From: Lepiota brunneoincarnata
Taxonomy: Eukaryota > Basidiomycota > Agaricomycetes > Agaricales > Agaricaceae
Direction of reading: 5' to 3'
DNA length: 64,000 nt
Assembly (NCBI GenBank): GCA_023014365.1
Contig: JAEBUN010000051.1
Coordinates: 124,001-188,000 of the forward strand
The position numbers and the translations under genes are program-made. This document shows, in pieces, positions 40,529 to 52,617 of this stretch; position 1 is the first letter of the stretch; each line of letters opens with the position of its first letter. The notes beneath the pieces were generated by a model. The model saw only the letters and a list, made by a program, of their open reading frames with translations. It ran no database searches and was not told the origin of the DNA.

Positions 40529-41935
40529 GTTTTTTAAAAAAAAAAAACCCCGCCCACGTGCCCCGAGGACAATTCGTCGAACGGGACATCGAACCTAGAT
40601 GGAATCATTGAATTGCCGCAGTATCTTTGGCCCAGCTGGGGCGAATTGAAATTTTACTCTCGCCAACGCCAGGAAATGTGGCTATGAGCTCCTTGGAGCA
40701 CCATGCCAGGCAGTGGGGACCAGCAGTAACTCCGATGCTTTCGGCCTCGAGCCTCGCACTGCCTGTACAGTTTGGGATCGATCTGGAATAATAAGGTTAT
40801 TCTCAACAGTGAGAGGGTGGCATTCCGAGGTCATACTAACGTCTAGTTTTCGACCCGCTGTAAGTTGTGAAGTACAATGACATCGATCTCATTACGTGCA
40901 TTAGTCCAGTCGGCCGGGGGTTTACGCACATAAATAAAGCAGGATCCAAAGAAATAGCTATGATAAGCATCATCAGACCTGCGGAGCACTGGAAATGGGC
41001 TGGGCCTTTGGGCTACCTTACAACAACGTGCGTTCCATAGAGGGCCGAGACGCCGTGGTCATTCCTCGGCACACATCTGACGGCTATCACGTTGCCTCTG
41101 ACGTCGATCCATCCCGAAATTAGAGTCCAGCTCAACCGCACAAAGACCCCGGTCCATAAACGGCGCCGAGGTACTCGCTTGGAATAGCCTCTTCATCGAG
41201 GAATGCCGAGAATGCGGATTAAGGGTCTGGTGCTGCGCTTACTCTACCCCCCTCAATATGTAACCAGCTGTTGAATGGCTGCAATCGGGAGGTTCACCTA
41301 TGGTTGAATTGGGCGCATCAGCCAAGAGATCCCGCTGCCGGGCCTCCTGAGTCATGTTCAAGGAGAAGATGCACACATTCAATAACGCGCTTTCATACTG
41401 ACTCGAAATTATATTTGACTATTACCTGTATCATAGTACGAGTCAAGGCCGTGCCATCACGAGGCCCGGCAGGCCTTGCCGCCGTCACATTAACTGCGAT
41501 GCGACCAAAAAATAGGGGACCCCATTGTTCTAGAGGAGATAATTGGTTGCCTTCCAGAAAGTGGAATTCTTCATCGATGTGAGTGACAAGATCCGGTTTT
41601 TCAGTGCTGGTGACCTAAACCCGGCGAAATACGGGGGCAAGTCTTGGACGTAGCTTGGATGAGTCAAACCTTCCATGCCGACAGCATGACATGGCATCCA
41701 GTCCTCGGCCCTTGATGCACGGCAATGAACTCCACGAGGAAGGTAGCCGATTTGTTTCCTCGAGATACTACTGGTTGTGGCAGGACTGCATGAATTTTGC
41801 TGCGCAAAATATCGCCGGCGTTTTACTTCGAGTGATTCACGCGTCCTAGGTTAAGGCACAGCAGTTTCGACTTGGCTATGCAATGAATTTCTGGCGCAAG
41901 ATACAGCATCTCCCCCTTGTCAACCGCAGCAGTAT
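40529..41935. other. Intergenic region, no gene recognised
   Basis: Short open frames only (41,271-41,582; 41,655-41,849) without recognisable motifs or clear splice structure. The right end is the promoter region of the peroxygenase gene. Confidence 0.5.
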
Positions 41936-41941
41936 GCGAAT

Positions 41942-41949
41942 CCTATAAG
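41942..41949 (+). promoter_or_regulatory. TATA-like box of the peroxygenase gene
   Basis: CCTATAAGA, about 66 nt upstream of the ATG, followed by a CACATCACC-rich leader typical of highly expressed fungal genes. Confidence 0.5.
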
Positions 41950-42008
41950 AACGAATAGACACTCACCGACGATCTTTGCACATCACCAGCTTCGCTATCT
42001 ACTCTTAG

Positions 42009-43362
42009 ATGGCCCCTCTCCTTAACTTTGTGACTCTCGCTCTTGCTTTGACCTCGGCTGCCGTGGCATTCCCCGCCTACGGTTCGCTGGCGGGCTTACC
42101 AAGGGAGGAATTGGACAGAATTGTTCCGACTCTCAAGTATCGTAGGGCAGCGGATCCTCCTCCTCCAATTGCGTTCAATGGCACCAAACTCGTTAATGAT
42201 GACGACCATCCCTATCAACCACCTAAAGAGGGCGACATGCGAGGACCTTGCCCGGGGTTGAACACACTTGCTAATCACGGCGTACGTCAGAATGCGCTGA
42301 GTCTAAAAAGCATCCAACCTAACTCCTATTACAGTACCTTCCCCGCAACGGCGTTGCCTCACCTGAGCAATTAATCAATGCAATCCAGGAAGGTCAGTGC
42401 CATGGACGTTTCACACATAGTTCGAAAGATACTCACAATAACATCAGGGTTCAACATGGAATATATAACCGCCCTAACCGTGGTATACGGGGGCCTGCTC
42501 GTGGATGGAAACGTTGTCACGAACCTGCTCAGTATTGGTGGTAAGACCTCGTTGACAGGACAAGACCCGCCCGCACCAGCCACCGTCGCTGGTCTCAATA
42601 CGCACGGTCCATTTGAAGGCGATGCAAGTATCACTCGCGGTTAGTGAAACAAATCATATATAATTTCCAATTAACCTATACTCACTTGTCTGAAATTAGG
42701 GGATGCCTATTTCGGAGATAACCACAGCTTCAATGAAACACTTTTCGGCGAGGTTAGGCTCATCGTTGCATTTTCACATGCGTCAGTTGCTAATCCCTTC
42801 TTTGTAGCTTGTCGATTACAGCAACCAGTATGGTGCCGGAAAATACAACTACACCGTCGCCGGAGAGCTCAGGTACAGGCGAGTCCAAGATTCCATCGCG
42901 ACGAACCCGGAGTTTTCGTTCGTCCCGCCCCGATACATCGCAGCCTACGCAGAGATGGTATTCCCCGTGAACTTCTTCGTTGACGGACGCAAAACGGATG
43001 GCCAACTGGATCTAGACGTTGCACGCGGCTTCTTCCAGCACGGTCGGATGCCCGATGATTTCCACCGCGCAAGCAAACCGATGAGCGTAGAGGGCATCGT
43101 GGAAGTCATCACCGCCCACCCGATCCAACCTGGCCGCAACGTCAACGGAGTCAACACTTACACTCCAGACCCTAATGCGGCGAGTTTCAATGATACCGAT
43201 GGTTGCAAGTTCTATGTGGACTTTGTCAATGGGACGGTTGTCAGTCTCTACCCCAACCCGACTGGGGTGTTGAGAGAAGGACTCAACAGGAACTTGGACT
43301 TGTTCTACCTGGCCGCGGGTGGCAACTGCACCCAGGTCTTCCCGTATGGAAAGGACGAGTAG
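42009..43362 (+). CDS. Unspecific peroxygenase (long-type heme-thiolate peroxidase), secreted
   Basis: Extracellular heme-thiolate enzyme that uses H2O2 to oxygenate diverse organic substrates. Five exons by canonical splice sites: 42,009-42,281; 42,335-42,392; 42,448-42,639; 42,700-42,752; 42,808-43,362; 376 residues. Signal peptide 1-20 (cleavage after AVA). Proximal heme ligand Cys81 in G-P-C81-P. Magnesium-site motif E167-G168-D169. Distal Arg234 and catalytic Glu241 (R-Y-I-A-A-Y-A-E), the spacing of long-type enzymes. Cys in DGCKFYV and GGNCTQVF may form the C-terminal disulfide. Several N-glycosylation sites (NETL, NYTV, NCTQ). All key residues are present, so it is probably active. High confidence in family; physiological substrate unknown. 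Confidence 0.95.
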
Positions 43363-43795
43363 GAATGGTGATTTGACTTGATTGACCCCTGATTTTGAGC
43401 GACTTGTCTATCTAATGCATTGCACTTGACACTTATTATTTTGCTTGTCTATTAATTCTGGTATGAATTATTCGTTAGTAGATGAATTTAACACGAACAC
43501 TTTGTACGCATGTTACACAGTACCGTATGGATCCAATGAGTGCATTAACCGGAATAAGTCTCAATCCCAGTCCGCTGGCTCTATTTGTTTGGCAACGCCT
43601 CCCGACGGAGAAGTTCCGAAGGGCGGCGACTGCTGGTGGACAGGTCTAGTTCTGGCTCAGCCGAGGTGCAGCACCGCGCAAGAGTACAGTCAAGTCTTTG
43701 ATAGTAGAGTCGTAGTGATATCATATCTAAACAAAAAACAAAAAAGAAATCGGCAAATACAAATAACATTAACTTCCCTACAGCCACACACCCAC
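43363..43795. other. Convergent 3' region between peroxygenase and DSN1
   Basis: An open frame runs through here on the plus strand (43,445-43,999), but most of it is antisense to DSN1 and the N-terminal part (MNYSLVDEFNTNT...) has no family I recognise. Likely the two 3' UTRs. Confidence 0.5.
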
Positions 43796-46051
43796 TCACC
43801 GCCCAGGCGTCCTCTCCCTCCCAGGCGTCCTCTCCCTCCTCGGCGTCCCAGGCGCCTTCCTCGGAGTCATCATCAACCCCCCTCCATTCCCACTCTGCCC
43901 TTGACCAGGCCCATACACGGCCGTCAGCCGCCTCTCTCCAACTCCCCCAACCCCACTCTCCCCAATCCTCTGAACCTCCCTCGCGGCCCTCCTCACTGAA
44001 TCCCCAATCTTCGAAGGCGGTCTCGCAGTATCAATCCGCGAAAGGGCGCGTAAAAGGTCCACTACACCCTCTCCTCCCTGTCTCGCTGATGCAGCAGAAG
44101 AACCTGTCCCTCTACCCTCCCTCTGCACATAATTCCTCGCAACCTCCACACCGTGCTTCGTATCCGCCTTCGAAGCGCCCTCCACATCCAACCGACGCCT
44201 CTTCTCCAAATTGTCCGAAAGTAGTTTAAACCTCTGATCCAACATCTCTTCCGCAACCCTCGTCGTCTTCCGCGCAGCATTAAGGAACAGGTGCAGCCGG
44301 TCAAGTTTATACGTCACGTCCGGGAGAAGAGAATCGATCGTCGAGAGAAGGTCTTCCCGCGTGATCTTGTTACCTCGGCGGGTAGCAATGATCATTGATG
44401 AGGGTGGGTAAGATGGAGTGGATGATGGCGACGACGTTGAGGATGAGCAGCGGACACTTTGTGCGAGGTCGAGTGAGCGTCGGAGGTCCGGCGAGAGATC
44501 ATGTCGGTCTTGGGAGAGCTCCTCGAGGTCGTCTTCGACCTGTCGTTGTTTGCCTTTGCTTTTGGACGAGAGGGCGGTCGCTGCCTTAACGCGCTTCTCC
44601 ATAGCCGCCGTAAACTTTTTCGAGTAAGTTTCGTAGTCATAGGATGATTTCTTCCACTGGTCTTCCTCCTTTTCCAGTCTGGTGAACAAACCAAAAGTTA
44701 GGTCTGGCCTCAAACTCTGTGCCAAAAAGACCTACTGCTGGATTTGTTGGCCATATTTAACCTCAAAATCTTTATTCTTCAGGTTCTGTTCATTCTCACG
44801 AAGTTTAACTTCGCTCGGCCCAGCATGGCTTGGTGATTCAGGACCGTACAGGCTGAGGTCAATCTTGCGCCCCGCCAGCATTCGCACAATCTCATCCTGC
44901 ACGTTCCGAAATAGTTGTGCGGCTTTCGCTGACAGAGGTGGAAGTGGGGCGCTGGGTGTGATCGTTGTTTTCGACTTTGACGGAGTTGATGAGCTAGAGA
45001 ACGTCGTGGTTCCAGAGGCACGTATTGTACACCATATCAGGAGTTGTCGGAGGCGTTCCGAGTCAGGGAGGTCGCAGTCAATATGTTTGTAGAAGCTCGT
45101 TTCCGAGACGGAGTTGTGAGGAGATGCTAGGGGGCCGGTCAAAAAAGAAAAAACAGAAAAATACAATAAACTGCTCACTTATAATTCCAGCTGTCTCGAA
45201 AGAAGTGCTAACGCGTTTGCCGCGCGATACCGAACTCCTCCTTCTGTGATCTTGTCTCCTCCCCTGGTCCCTCTCAGAACGCTCATCGACGATGGCAGCC
45301 ATAGCCCCTTCACGCAGTCGCTTATTACGTTCGATCTGCGGTGTTTCGTTTTGAGGGATGGGAAGAGAGGTGTCCCTGTGTATTTCCTTCCCTTTGCCTT
45401 TCTTAATGCTACGCGTCAGCGACTCTGAGCGGGGAAAATGAAACGCGGGGTTCAAATTCTGGTCCATGAGTGTTGGGCCTCTGGACTGCCTCCGGAGATG
45501 GTCAGCCTCATCATTCATAGCTCGTACGGCCGACTCGAGTTCAGAGTCTTCGGGTATAGGTGACGGTGCATTGCGCACATGTCGAGAGGATTGAGATGTG
45601 GTGGGTTGTGAAGAGGCACGGAACTTTTTGAGCGGAGGATTGGAGGACGGGGGGTCTGGGGAAGTACGGGGCAGAGGCTGGGAGGCGGCAGGACGGGGAG
45701 GGACAGAGGTATGGGATGACGAGGGAAGAGGCTGGGACGCAGAGAAAGACGAGTCTTGTGGAGGTGCGCGGACGATGAAGAGGCCAGAAGGTGTCTCCTC
45801 TGCGTTGAGGACTGTAAGACGTTTAGTATTCGTTTACTGGTAAAGAAGCGTGATACTCACGTTTACGTTTGTTGGACGTGGTAGATTTCTGAAGACAAAA
45901 TTAGCGTTTACATCAGAGTGCGAATAACGGATCGTACATCTTTCTTGAGGCGTTTGGCTGCAACAAGGAGAGGATTAGAGTCGTCGGCCTTCCGTTTAGC
46001 CTGGGATCCAGACGGTGTCATAGCTATCGTAATCGTGGAATTTCTTGACAT
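43796..46051 (-). CDS. DSN1: Kinetochore protein DSN1/Mis13 (MIND complex)
   Basis: Subunit of the Mis12/MIND kinetochore complex that links centromeric CENP-C to the Ndc80 complex. Five exons: 46,051-45,938; 45,888-45,861; 45,811-45,179; 45,126-44,736; 44,678-43,796; 682 residues, frame consistent throughout. The conserved block spans exons 3-4: RRRSSVSRGKR, VSTSFETAGI, SFYKHIDCDLPDSERLRQLL (the family signature), then coiled coil YGQQIQQLEKEEDQWKKSS. The RRRSSVS stretch fits Aurora B sites known in yeast Dsn1. The apparent stop TAG at 44,732 lies inside a 57-nt intron with GTAGGT donor and CTAAC branch site. Start chosen at MSRNS because a duplicate at 53.96 kb keeps that Met but not the next one. 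Confidence 0.93.
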
Positions 46052-47340
46052 AAGTCTCCAGCAAGCGTCGTGAGTATTCCACCTGGGGCAGCGCGACGCG
46101 TAAACGGGTCGGACGCCGTCCGGAACGAGGAGGACAAGGGCAAAGAGTAGTGATCGGAGTCTCAATAAAGCTTCCCACGTTGAGATGATCAACAAGAATA
46201 TTTGGGTCACGCGTAGTCGACATATACGTCACACGCATAACTCGGTAATGCGCTAAACTACTATCATGAGATTATTGAACCAGCTGCGTGCATTCAACAA
46301 AAATAATAATCTCACATCAACTAACAGAGCAAAGGAGACACAAGTTGGCGCCAATAGAACAGAGAAAACGGCCAAAGGTGGCGATCGACCTCTGAGCTCA
46401 ATCAGATCGCCCCAGGCCAGCGAAGGTCACTAGAATAAGCATACGGGTTACCGGTCAAACACTTGGACCTTCTAAAATCAAAGTTATGGACATGAGCCCA
46501 GTGGAGATCATCTTGAACTTGTGAGCGCAATAAGGTGGGTAGTGGGGAAGTGTGCTCACTCAACATCGTCCGGCGCACAAACCTAATATCAGCCACAAGT
46601 TGTCAATGGGCCCCATATCGTCTTTCAAGAGGGACACTTTGATAGGGGTTCGAGGGTGATCAGGACAATATAATGTGTTCAAAGCAACTTATGCTATTTG
46701 CAGCAATACGTTACGGCGAAGAGCTGTGTTGGACCATGTTCGTCCCTGCTATCCAGAATAGTCCCGTGACCTCTTACCTTCTTTAGACACCTATTTAAAT
46801 CGATGTTCGTGATCTACACGTCCTCAGTGGTTATCTCCCATTCACCTCTGAGGACGTGTACTGAGAGGTACCTTTACTACAAGCTGAAAATAAATGGTAT
46901 TGAAATTATATGTAAATCCATGTGTGTTGGTGTATAGGTGCCACAATTGACCATTTTGAGCTTCTTGTCTCTTATATCTGTCCTTCTTGAATAGCCCCTA
47001 CCGAACCAACCAACTTCCTCTTCTTCTTCTTCAAGTCGGTTAGCGCAGAATCTCTTTGCTCTGCAATTCGCTGCAAAATATCCATCAGGTGCGCTTTGTC
47101 TGACAGGTGAATATCCGGAGGCCACGACGGCGCGCACCTTAATGCCCACCACTTGCCCCCACACCCAGGTGAGTCACAGATTTTGCAGCCAACCACAAGG
47201 ACCTCTTACTGATATCGGCGGACCACTATCGCCTCATTTGATAGCAATGAAGTGGCAGATGACCCGATCCTGGTAGGGCAAGAGCTAGGAGTCTCACCAG
47301 GCAATAGTGTGAAGGGGATCTGGCTTAATGATGCACAGAG
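46052..47340. other. DSN1 upstream region and intergenic DNA
   Basis: Segment 46,340-46,385 (AGTTGGCGCCAATA...CCAAAGG) recurs upstream of the first NACHT gene at about 54,130-54,170, so this was once a promoter region shared between DSN1 and a NACHT gene. A 12-bp inverted repeat lies at 46,816-46,859. Open frames at 46,877-47,196 (minus) have no recognised motif. Confidence 0.55.
46816..46859. repeat. Perfect 12-bp inverted repeat with 20-nt loop
   Basis: ACACGTCCTCAG and CTGAGGACGTGT flank a 20-nt spacer. Could form a hairpin in RNA or DNA. No gene adjacent to either arm. Confidence 0.6.
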
Positions 47341-47344
47341 AGGT

Positions 47345-47665
47345 ACATTGGAGTTGGTGAGCTGGAAAGCCGTGGTTCCAGAAGCACGTATCGCGCACCA
47401 TATAAAGAGTTATTGAAGGCACTCCGAGTCGGAATGAAACCCGGTATGGGTTACAAGGAGTCTTACAGGTGTTCGCACAACAGAATGACTCTGCACGATT
47501 TCTGGATTCGAAGGTACGACGACGTGGTAAAAAGCTAAAAACAGTGTCCGTAGCTAGGTGGTCTATCCAGTAGGGATATGTAATATTAGGTGACTGTAGT
47601 TAGAATGTCCATTACACAGGAGGTCGCAGTTGAGATGTTTGTGGAAGCGCGTTTCTGAGACAGCA
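47345..47665 (-). pseudogene. DSN1 exon-4 fragment, split by a 185-bp insertion
   Basis: 47,345-47,432 and 47,618-47,665 match DSN1 at about 44,985-45,120 (GTTCCAGA.GCACGTAT.G..CACCATAT; AGGTCGCAGT..A.ATGTTTGT.GAAGC). The stretch 47,433-47,617 between them is unrelated to DSN1 and has no recognised ends. Confidence 0.7.
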
Positions 47666-47669
47666 TGCT

Positions 47670-50540
47670 AGACCTCCAACGAACTCTCGTTTCGATTGCG
47701 CATGGCTGTAGCCTCAGGTTTAGCTTTGTGGTCCCGGAAAAGCATATGGCACCCCACAGTCGGGAACGTGTTCTGCAAGTATCGGTGGAATTATATTGCA
47801 CCCGACTGACAATTAATATTGAGTTGCAGGTAGGGGCCAGCGGATAATAGTGGGCCTAGCAGTACGATGGGCCGTATGAATCTTGTGGGTGGTTTCCCTT
47901 GGGTTTGAATATTGGCACATCCTTGTTCTGCATATCCCATAGGCCCCTAGGCCAGTCATAGGGCCCGGTGGGAACACGAACAGCCAGCCCGAGAGAAATG
48001 ATGAGGGCGGGTGAGATGGAGTAGACGGACCGAAATACCATAAGAATCTCCGAAAGCTCTCTATTAGTGCTTCAAATGCGTCGATATGCCGGGGGACCGA
48101 AGTTGGGGAACAAAAATATTTGACTTTGTGTCTTGCAAGTGAAGGAGAAAGACGAGCGGATTTACAGTGAATGAAAAAGGATTTCAGAGCACACAGGCGA
48201 GCAGTCGAGATGCATTAATGAGGCAAAACGAACGTGGTTAATTTGAAGCAAAATGGCACGGTTTGCGTGACAGCACGCGGGGAAGGTACGATGACAGGAA
48301 GGGAAGGGGTAGGCCACTTGAAATGTCCCCGGGCGTGTTATAAACCGTCCCAGGGATTATTTTCAGTGTAAAAAACCACTAGAGTTTACATATCTTGATC
48401 CCTGTGCAACGGCCATACATTCCTCCCCATCACCTCCTCTTCTTCCCCCTCCCAAACAGAAAGCCCGGTACCTATCGAAATGGTCTCTGAGATCGGGAAG
48501 TATCGTCAGCATCAGAAAATGAGTGAAGAGAGAGAGGTGTTGGGAGAGGAGGGCAAGTGACACAGGGTGGGAGGTGCGTACGCAGTGCCAGGAGCTGGGG
48601 TAGGCGGAGATTGTGGACAGAGCAAAATTTCGAGGCGCTAGCAATGGACCAATAGGCTGAGCCGCAGAAATGGTGAAGTGCATATGGCAGGTGACATTCA
48701 TCATTGATACTTGACTTCTCTTCGGAACCAGGGCACGCCACTGCTAGGAAGTCATCGGTGAGTTTCAAATAGAATATGCAGGCTATGCTCAATACTTGTC
48801 AATGCCCATGGAGAAATGGTCTTCGACCCGCCACCCCAACATCCGCTATGATGGGATAATGATAGGATGGCGTAATTAGTTCAACCCCTACCTCTGGATC
48901 ATTTTGGGCGGCTGATCCCTGTACTTGTGCTTTGTAGTGTTTGGAACAACGAACTAGGGGCGTCCGCGCGTCCCGGATCTTTGGACTAGCTAGCATCCTG
49001 GTGCTCTTCCAGTATTCTCACATTCGTCCGGTTATTTAATACTCCAACCATTAGGGCTCGCCCCACAGATTGATTGATCAAGCAGCTGGACATCGACCTC
49101 CAGATCATCTCCCTGAATTAACGGTTTGGCCAGCCTTGCGGAGAGAAAGCACAGTTGGGAGAATGTCCATGCACAACTTCCAGTACCCGCGGACGCAGCG
49201 CATGGCTTCCATTCCCGCCGTGGTTTGGCCACGCCCATCCCATACCGGTAACCACACCTATCTATTTACAAACCTCGCTCACCGATCTATCTACTCTACC
49301 TTTTATCCCTTTGTCTTCACTGAGTGCCCCCGGCATAGCGCGCGCTCCTTCAAAGTCGGCTTCGACCATATCCAAGCTCTGGGATTTACTTTTCTGCGCA
49401 GATCTATTTCTGCCAGCCAATCAGACATCTCTACACCGAAGTCTAAAGCCGAGCCCTTCCCGAATGGGTGCCACAGCAGCACCGCCACCCTCCTTAGCAG
49501 GAACGCTTCGTGGTGTCTGCAAAGCACTCTGCAGGGATCTCAGAATAGCTCCGCGAGGGGTGGGTGTTCCGCGAAAGTGATGTGTCGTGCAGCGTGGCCC
49601 AACGTCTACCCTTCGTTGAGGTGAAAATTTCCGAGCTCTCTATGCCTCCTTGAACACGTCTGCGGCTAGCCTTTCTTTGATTTGTAGTTTATGTGCAGGA
49701 GTCATCTCTACCCAAAGAACCGAGAATAAAGACTCGAAGCTGTCTGTAACAATTATATGGTCTTGCGATCATACTGCGGGGCGGTAAATAATACCAATGA
49801 CATGATCTCTCTGAATTTGACCCCCCAGGGCATTGGTGGCAAAGGGTGGTTGGTGTGATGATCATATTTGATGATCATACCAGAAAGCTGCAATTTTCAG
49901 TGTTGGTTTCTGGTCTGAAAGTGGGCACAGATTCTGTAAAGTTTGCAATACTGTGCCAAACCTTTGCATTGTGCACCTGAAAACAAACCGAAGGTGCCAC
50001 CATTCCGAAGTGTCTCCACCTTCCTGTTTTTCTCCACCTGACCAGGAAAGATTAGCATTCCGCGAATAGTGCTGCTACCTGTGGTTATCACCTGCTCGAG
50101 ACCAAAAAATGGAGGTTTGGAGAAGGAGAAGGGGGTTCTACACGAGAACTGTTATCCAAGCACGTTCGAGCCCTTTACTCCGACTAAGGCGCGTTAGTCT
50201 AATGTGGTTAGTGTTCCATGGTATTCCGACAACATCGTCTCATCGACTACCCAGGGGATGTGGCTTTCGTGCCTTAAGCCCCAGTGACGGGTGGCAAATT
50301 TATTTCCATCTATGATCACGTTTCATGACCATCTGGAGGCAGAGATCCACCAGGAGGAGTACCAGTCTGGTGTTGGTTTGTTCACTCACCGCCATTTTGG
50401 TTCTAGTATCTTACTCACACGTACTACTTGAATCACTGGCTGCCGGTGACTTCGGCTGATTTGTGTAAAAAAAAGATAAATCATTTGGCCTTAAAAGCTT
50501 TGAACTAGAGCACCAGAACCTACATTGCGTTGTGCTTGAC
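47670..50540. other. Long region without a recognised gene
   Basis: I find no family here. The longest frames are 49,070-49,624 and 49,155-49,580 (plus, different frames) and 48,363-48,792 (minus), all low in distinctive motifs. Segment 49,155-49,580 (MGECPCTTSST..., ending RDLRIAPRGVGVPRK) is the most protein-like. A short duplicated TGATGATCATA motif lies at 49,857-49,880. Confidence 0.4.
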
Positions 50541-50542
50541 CC

Positions 50543-52617
50543 ATGGCTCAATTACCGACTTCATCTTCACCGCCGCTCGTTCAAGTTACACAGAGTCAGA
50601 CAGGTTCGACTGTGGAACTGGCTAGGACACCTCTATGGCAGACTTTTTCTGAATTTCTGCCATACGAAGAACGCATTAAACTATCTTATGAGCGGGCTAA
50701 GTCCGTCGTTAAACATTACAGTAAGAGTGTCCACATCAGTCGTATCCACCTAACTCTTCGTAGGATTGACCGCTGATGATATTCTACATTCAAATGAACG
50801 ATACTGGCGTTTCCACTCTGACCCAATTCTCGCTCTGGATATTTCTGCTGGCACTTTATTGTCTATCCACTACAACCTCTGTGTCGGTGCATTAGCAAAG
50901 TATTTGAAGAACCGCCCGGATTTGCAGCCTATTGTTGACAAGCTTCTGTGCTATGAGTGGACGTGAGTGATTCGTTTATATTTCGGCATTCTCTTATGTG
51001 TGTAGTGGCTTGTATTGCCTCTCCGAAGTTGGCCATGGCCTCGATATCATCAACATGGAGACTAGGGCTACCCTGCTCCCCGACGGTAGCTTTGAGCTCC
51101 ATACACCAACTGACCTCGCTGCAAAGTGGGTTTATCTTTGTACTCCCCAGATAAACTGATTAATCCTATTTAGATTCATGGGCCCCACTTCTCCATCTGG
51201 CTACCCATGCGTTGCCATCGTCCATGCACGCCTCTTTGTCAATGGTGAGGACAGAGGCCCGAAGGTGTTCTTGGTCCAACTTCACGATGGAAAAAACATG
51301 AATCCGGGCGTTGTCTCGAGGTCAGTCACTATATTTCGGATTATCCATTATCATCTACCTTATGCCATTCTCAGGGCAATGGCCCCGCGAGGTGCAGCAC
51401 GACCGGTCAAGCACTGCATTACTTATTTTAATCACGTACAGCTTCCTGCGTGGGCTCTGCTCAATGGCCTTGATAAGCCAAGAGTACCTCGAGAGGCATT
51501 TTTCGATAGCATCGATCGAGTCATTACGGGGACCCTCTCCATGGGAAGTTTTGGGGTTTCCTCAATGCGTATTGCTTCCTATGTTGCCGCCAAATACAGT
51601 CTTAGGCGTCACGTCATTGATGCTTCCACTAAACTGGCAAGACCGATTATATCCTTCAGCACACAGTACATTCCTGTCGTCTCAGCAGTCTCCCAGTCCC
51701 TTGTTCTAAGGGTTTTCTTGGACTATTGTCACAGTCTATTCGTTGATGCCAAGGATCTTACGGTGAAGCACTTCATCGCAACTGTGGCGAAAACCAGGAT
51801 AATGGGAACTGCTCATGCCACAATCGTCGAGCTTGGTGATCGATGTGGAGCCCAGGGCGTTGTGGAAATGAATCAGCTGTCTGTTCTTCATGTATGTGTT
51901 CTACTCTTGAATTTGATCCATTGTAAAAAGCTCAATATGGCAAAGGCAGACCTGCGTGGTCTAGCGATAGCCGAAGGCGACATCCTTGTTATTTCTATTC
52001 GTGAGCAATGACTCGGATCGGCTTACCCTTTCCCTGCTGTGACGCTAATTATCGTTCTTCCAGGTTTTGCTATGGACCTTTTGCGAGGAAAAATTGCTCT
52101 CCCTCCCTACCGCCACCCTGACAACATACTCGCTAAACATGAACGCTCCTTAATAGCTTCCCTACAAGCATCTCTCGCCCATGCTGCAAGCCATCGCGAT
52201 CAATCGGTAGAAACGAACGTTTTGCCCCATTGCAAACCGCTTATAGAAGCCGTCGGAGCTCGCATAGCCTATGAAGCTGCCAGCGGCACCATCCAGGAAG
52301 ATGTCCTCGATCTATTTGTTGCCTCCACCATCAGAAATGACCCAGCCTGGTATGCGCTTAACGAGGGTCTAGATACCGCAGCACAAGTCCGAATGGAAGC
52401 CGAGGCAGCGAAGAAGTTGCTTCCCCGCATTGACTTGCTATTGGAGATGCTGGAAGTCGAGCCTTATGTTGTCGCGCCCATTGTTTCGGACGCGAAGTGG
52501 AACCGTTATGTCGATAGCTTGGTGACGTACGGAGAAACACATGTCCTGAGGTCTGTCGTTTTTAAAATTGCTGCAAGTTTCTGTGTTCATGACATATTCT
52601 TTAATAGCAAATTGTAA
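50543..52617 (+). CDS. Acyl-CoA oxidase, peroxisomal, C-terminal SKL
   Basis: FAD-dependent first enzyme of peroxisomal fatty-acid beta-oxidation, making trans-2-enoyl-CoA and H2O2. Eight exons: 50,543-50,720; 50,764-50,962; 51,006-51,125; 51,174-51,320; 51,375-51,891; 51,946-52,000; 52,064-52,550; 52,608-52,617; 570 residues. Family motifs: LYCLSEVGHGLDIINMETRA (acyl-CoA dehydrogenase middle domain), NHCITYFNHV-type PVKHCITYFNHVQLPAWALL, then the oxidase C-terminal domain. The last exon is only 10 nt and completes ...LSKL, the PTS1 peroxisome signal. Keeping the last intron (57 nt, no stop) also ends in NSKL. The protein is shorter than the usual 650-700 residues. Specific substrate chain length unknown. 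Confidence 0.9.

Noticed and set aside
44732..44734. In-frame TAG in DSN1 exon 4
   Set aside because: It lies inside a 57-nt intron (44,735-44,679) with donor GTAGGT, branch site CTAAC and acceptor CACCAG; splicing gives YGQQIQQLEKEEDQW in frame.
44395..45092. Plus-strand frames overlapping DSN1
   Set aside because: Antisense to DSN1 exons; no motif.
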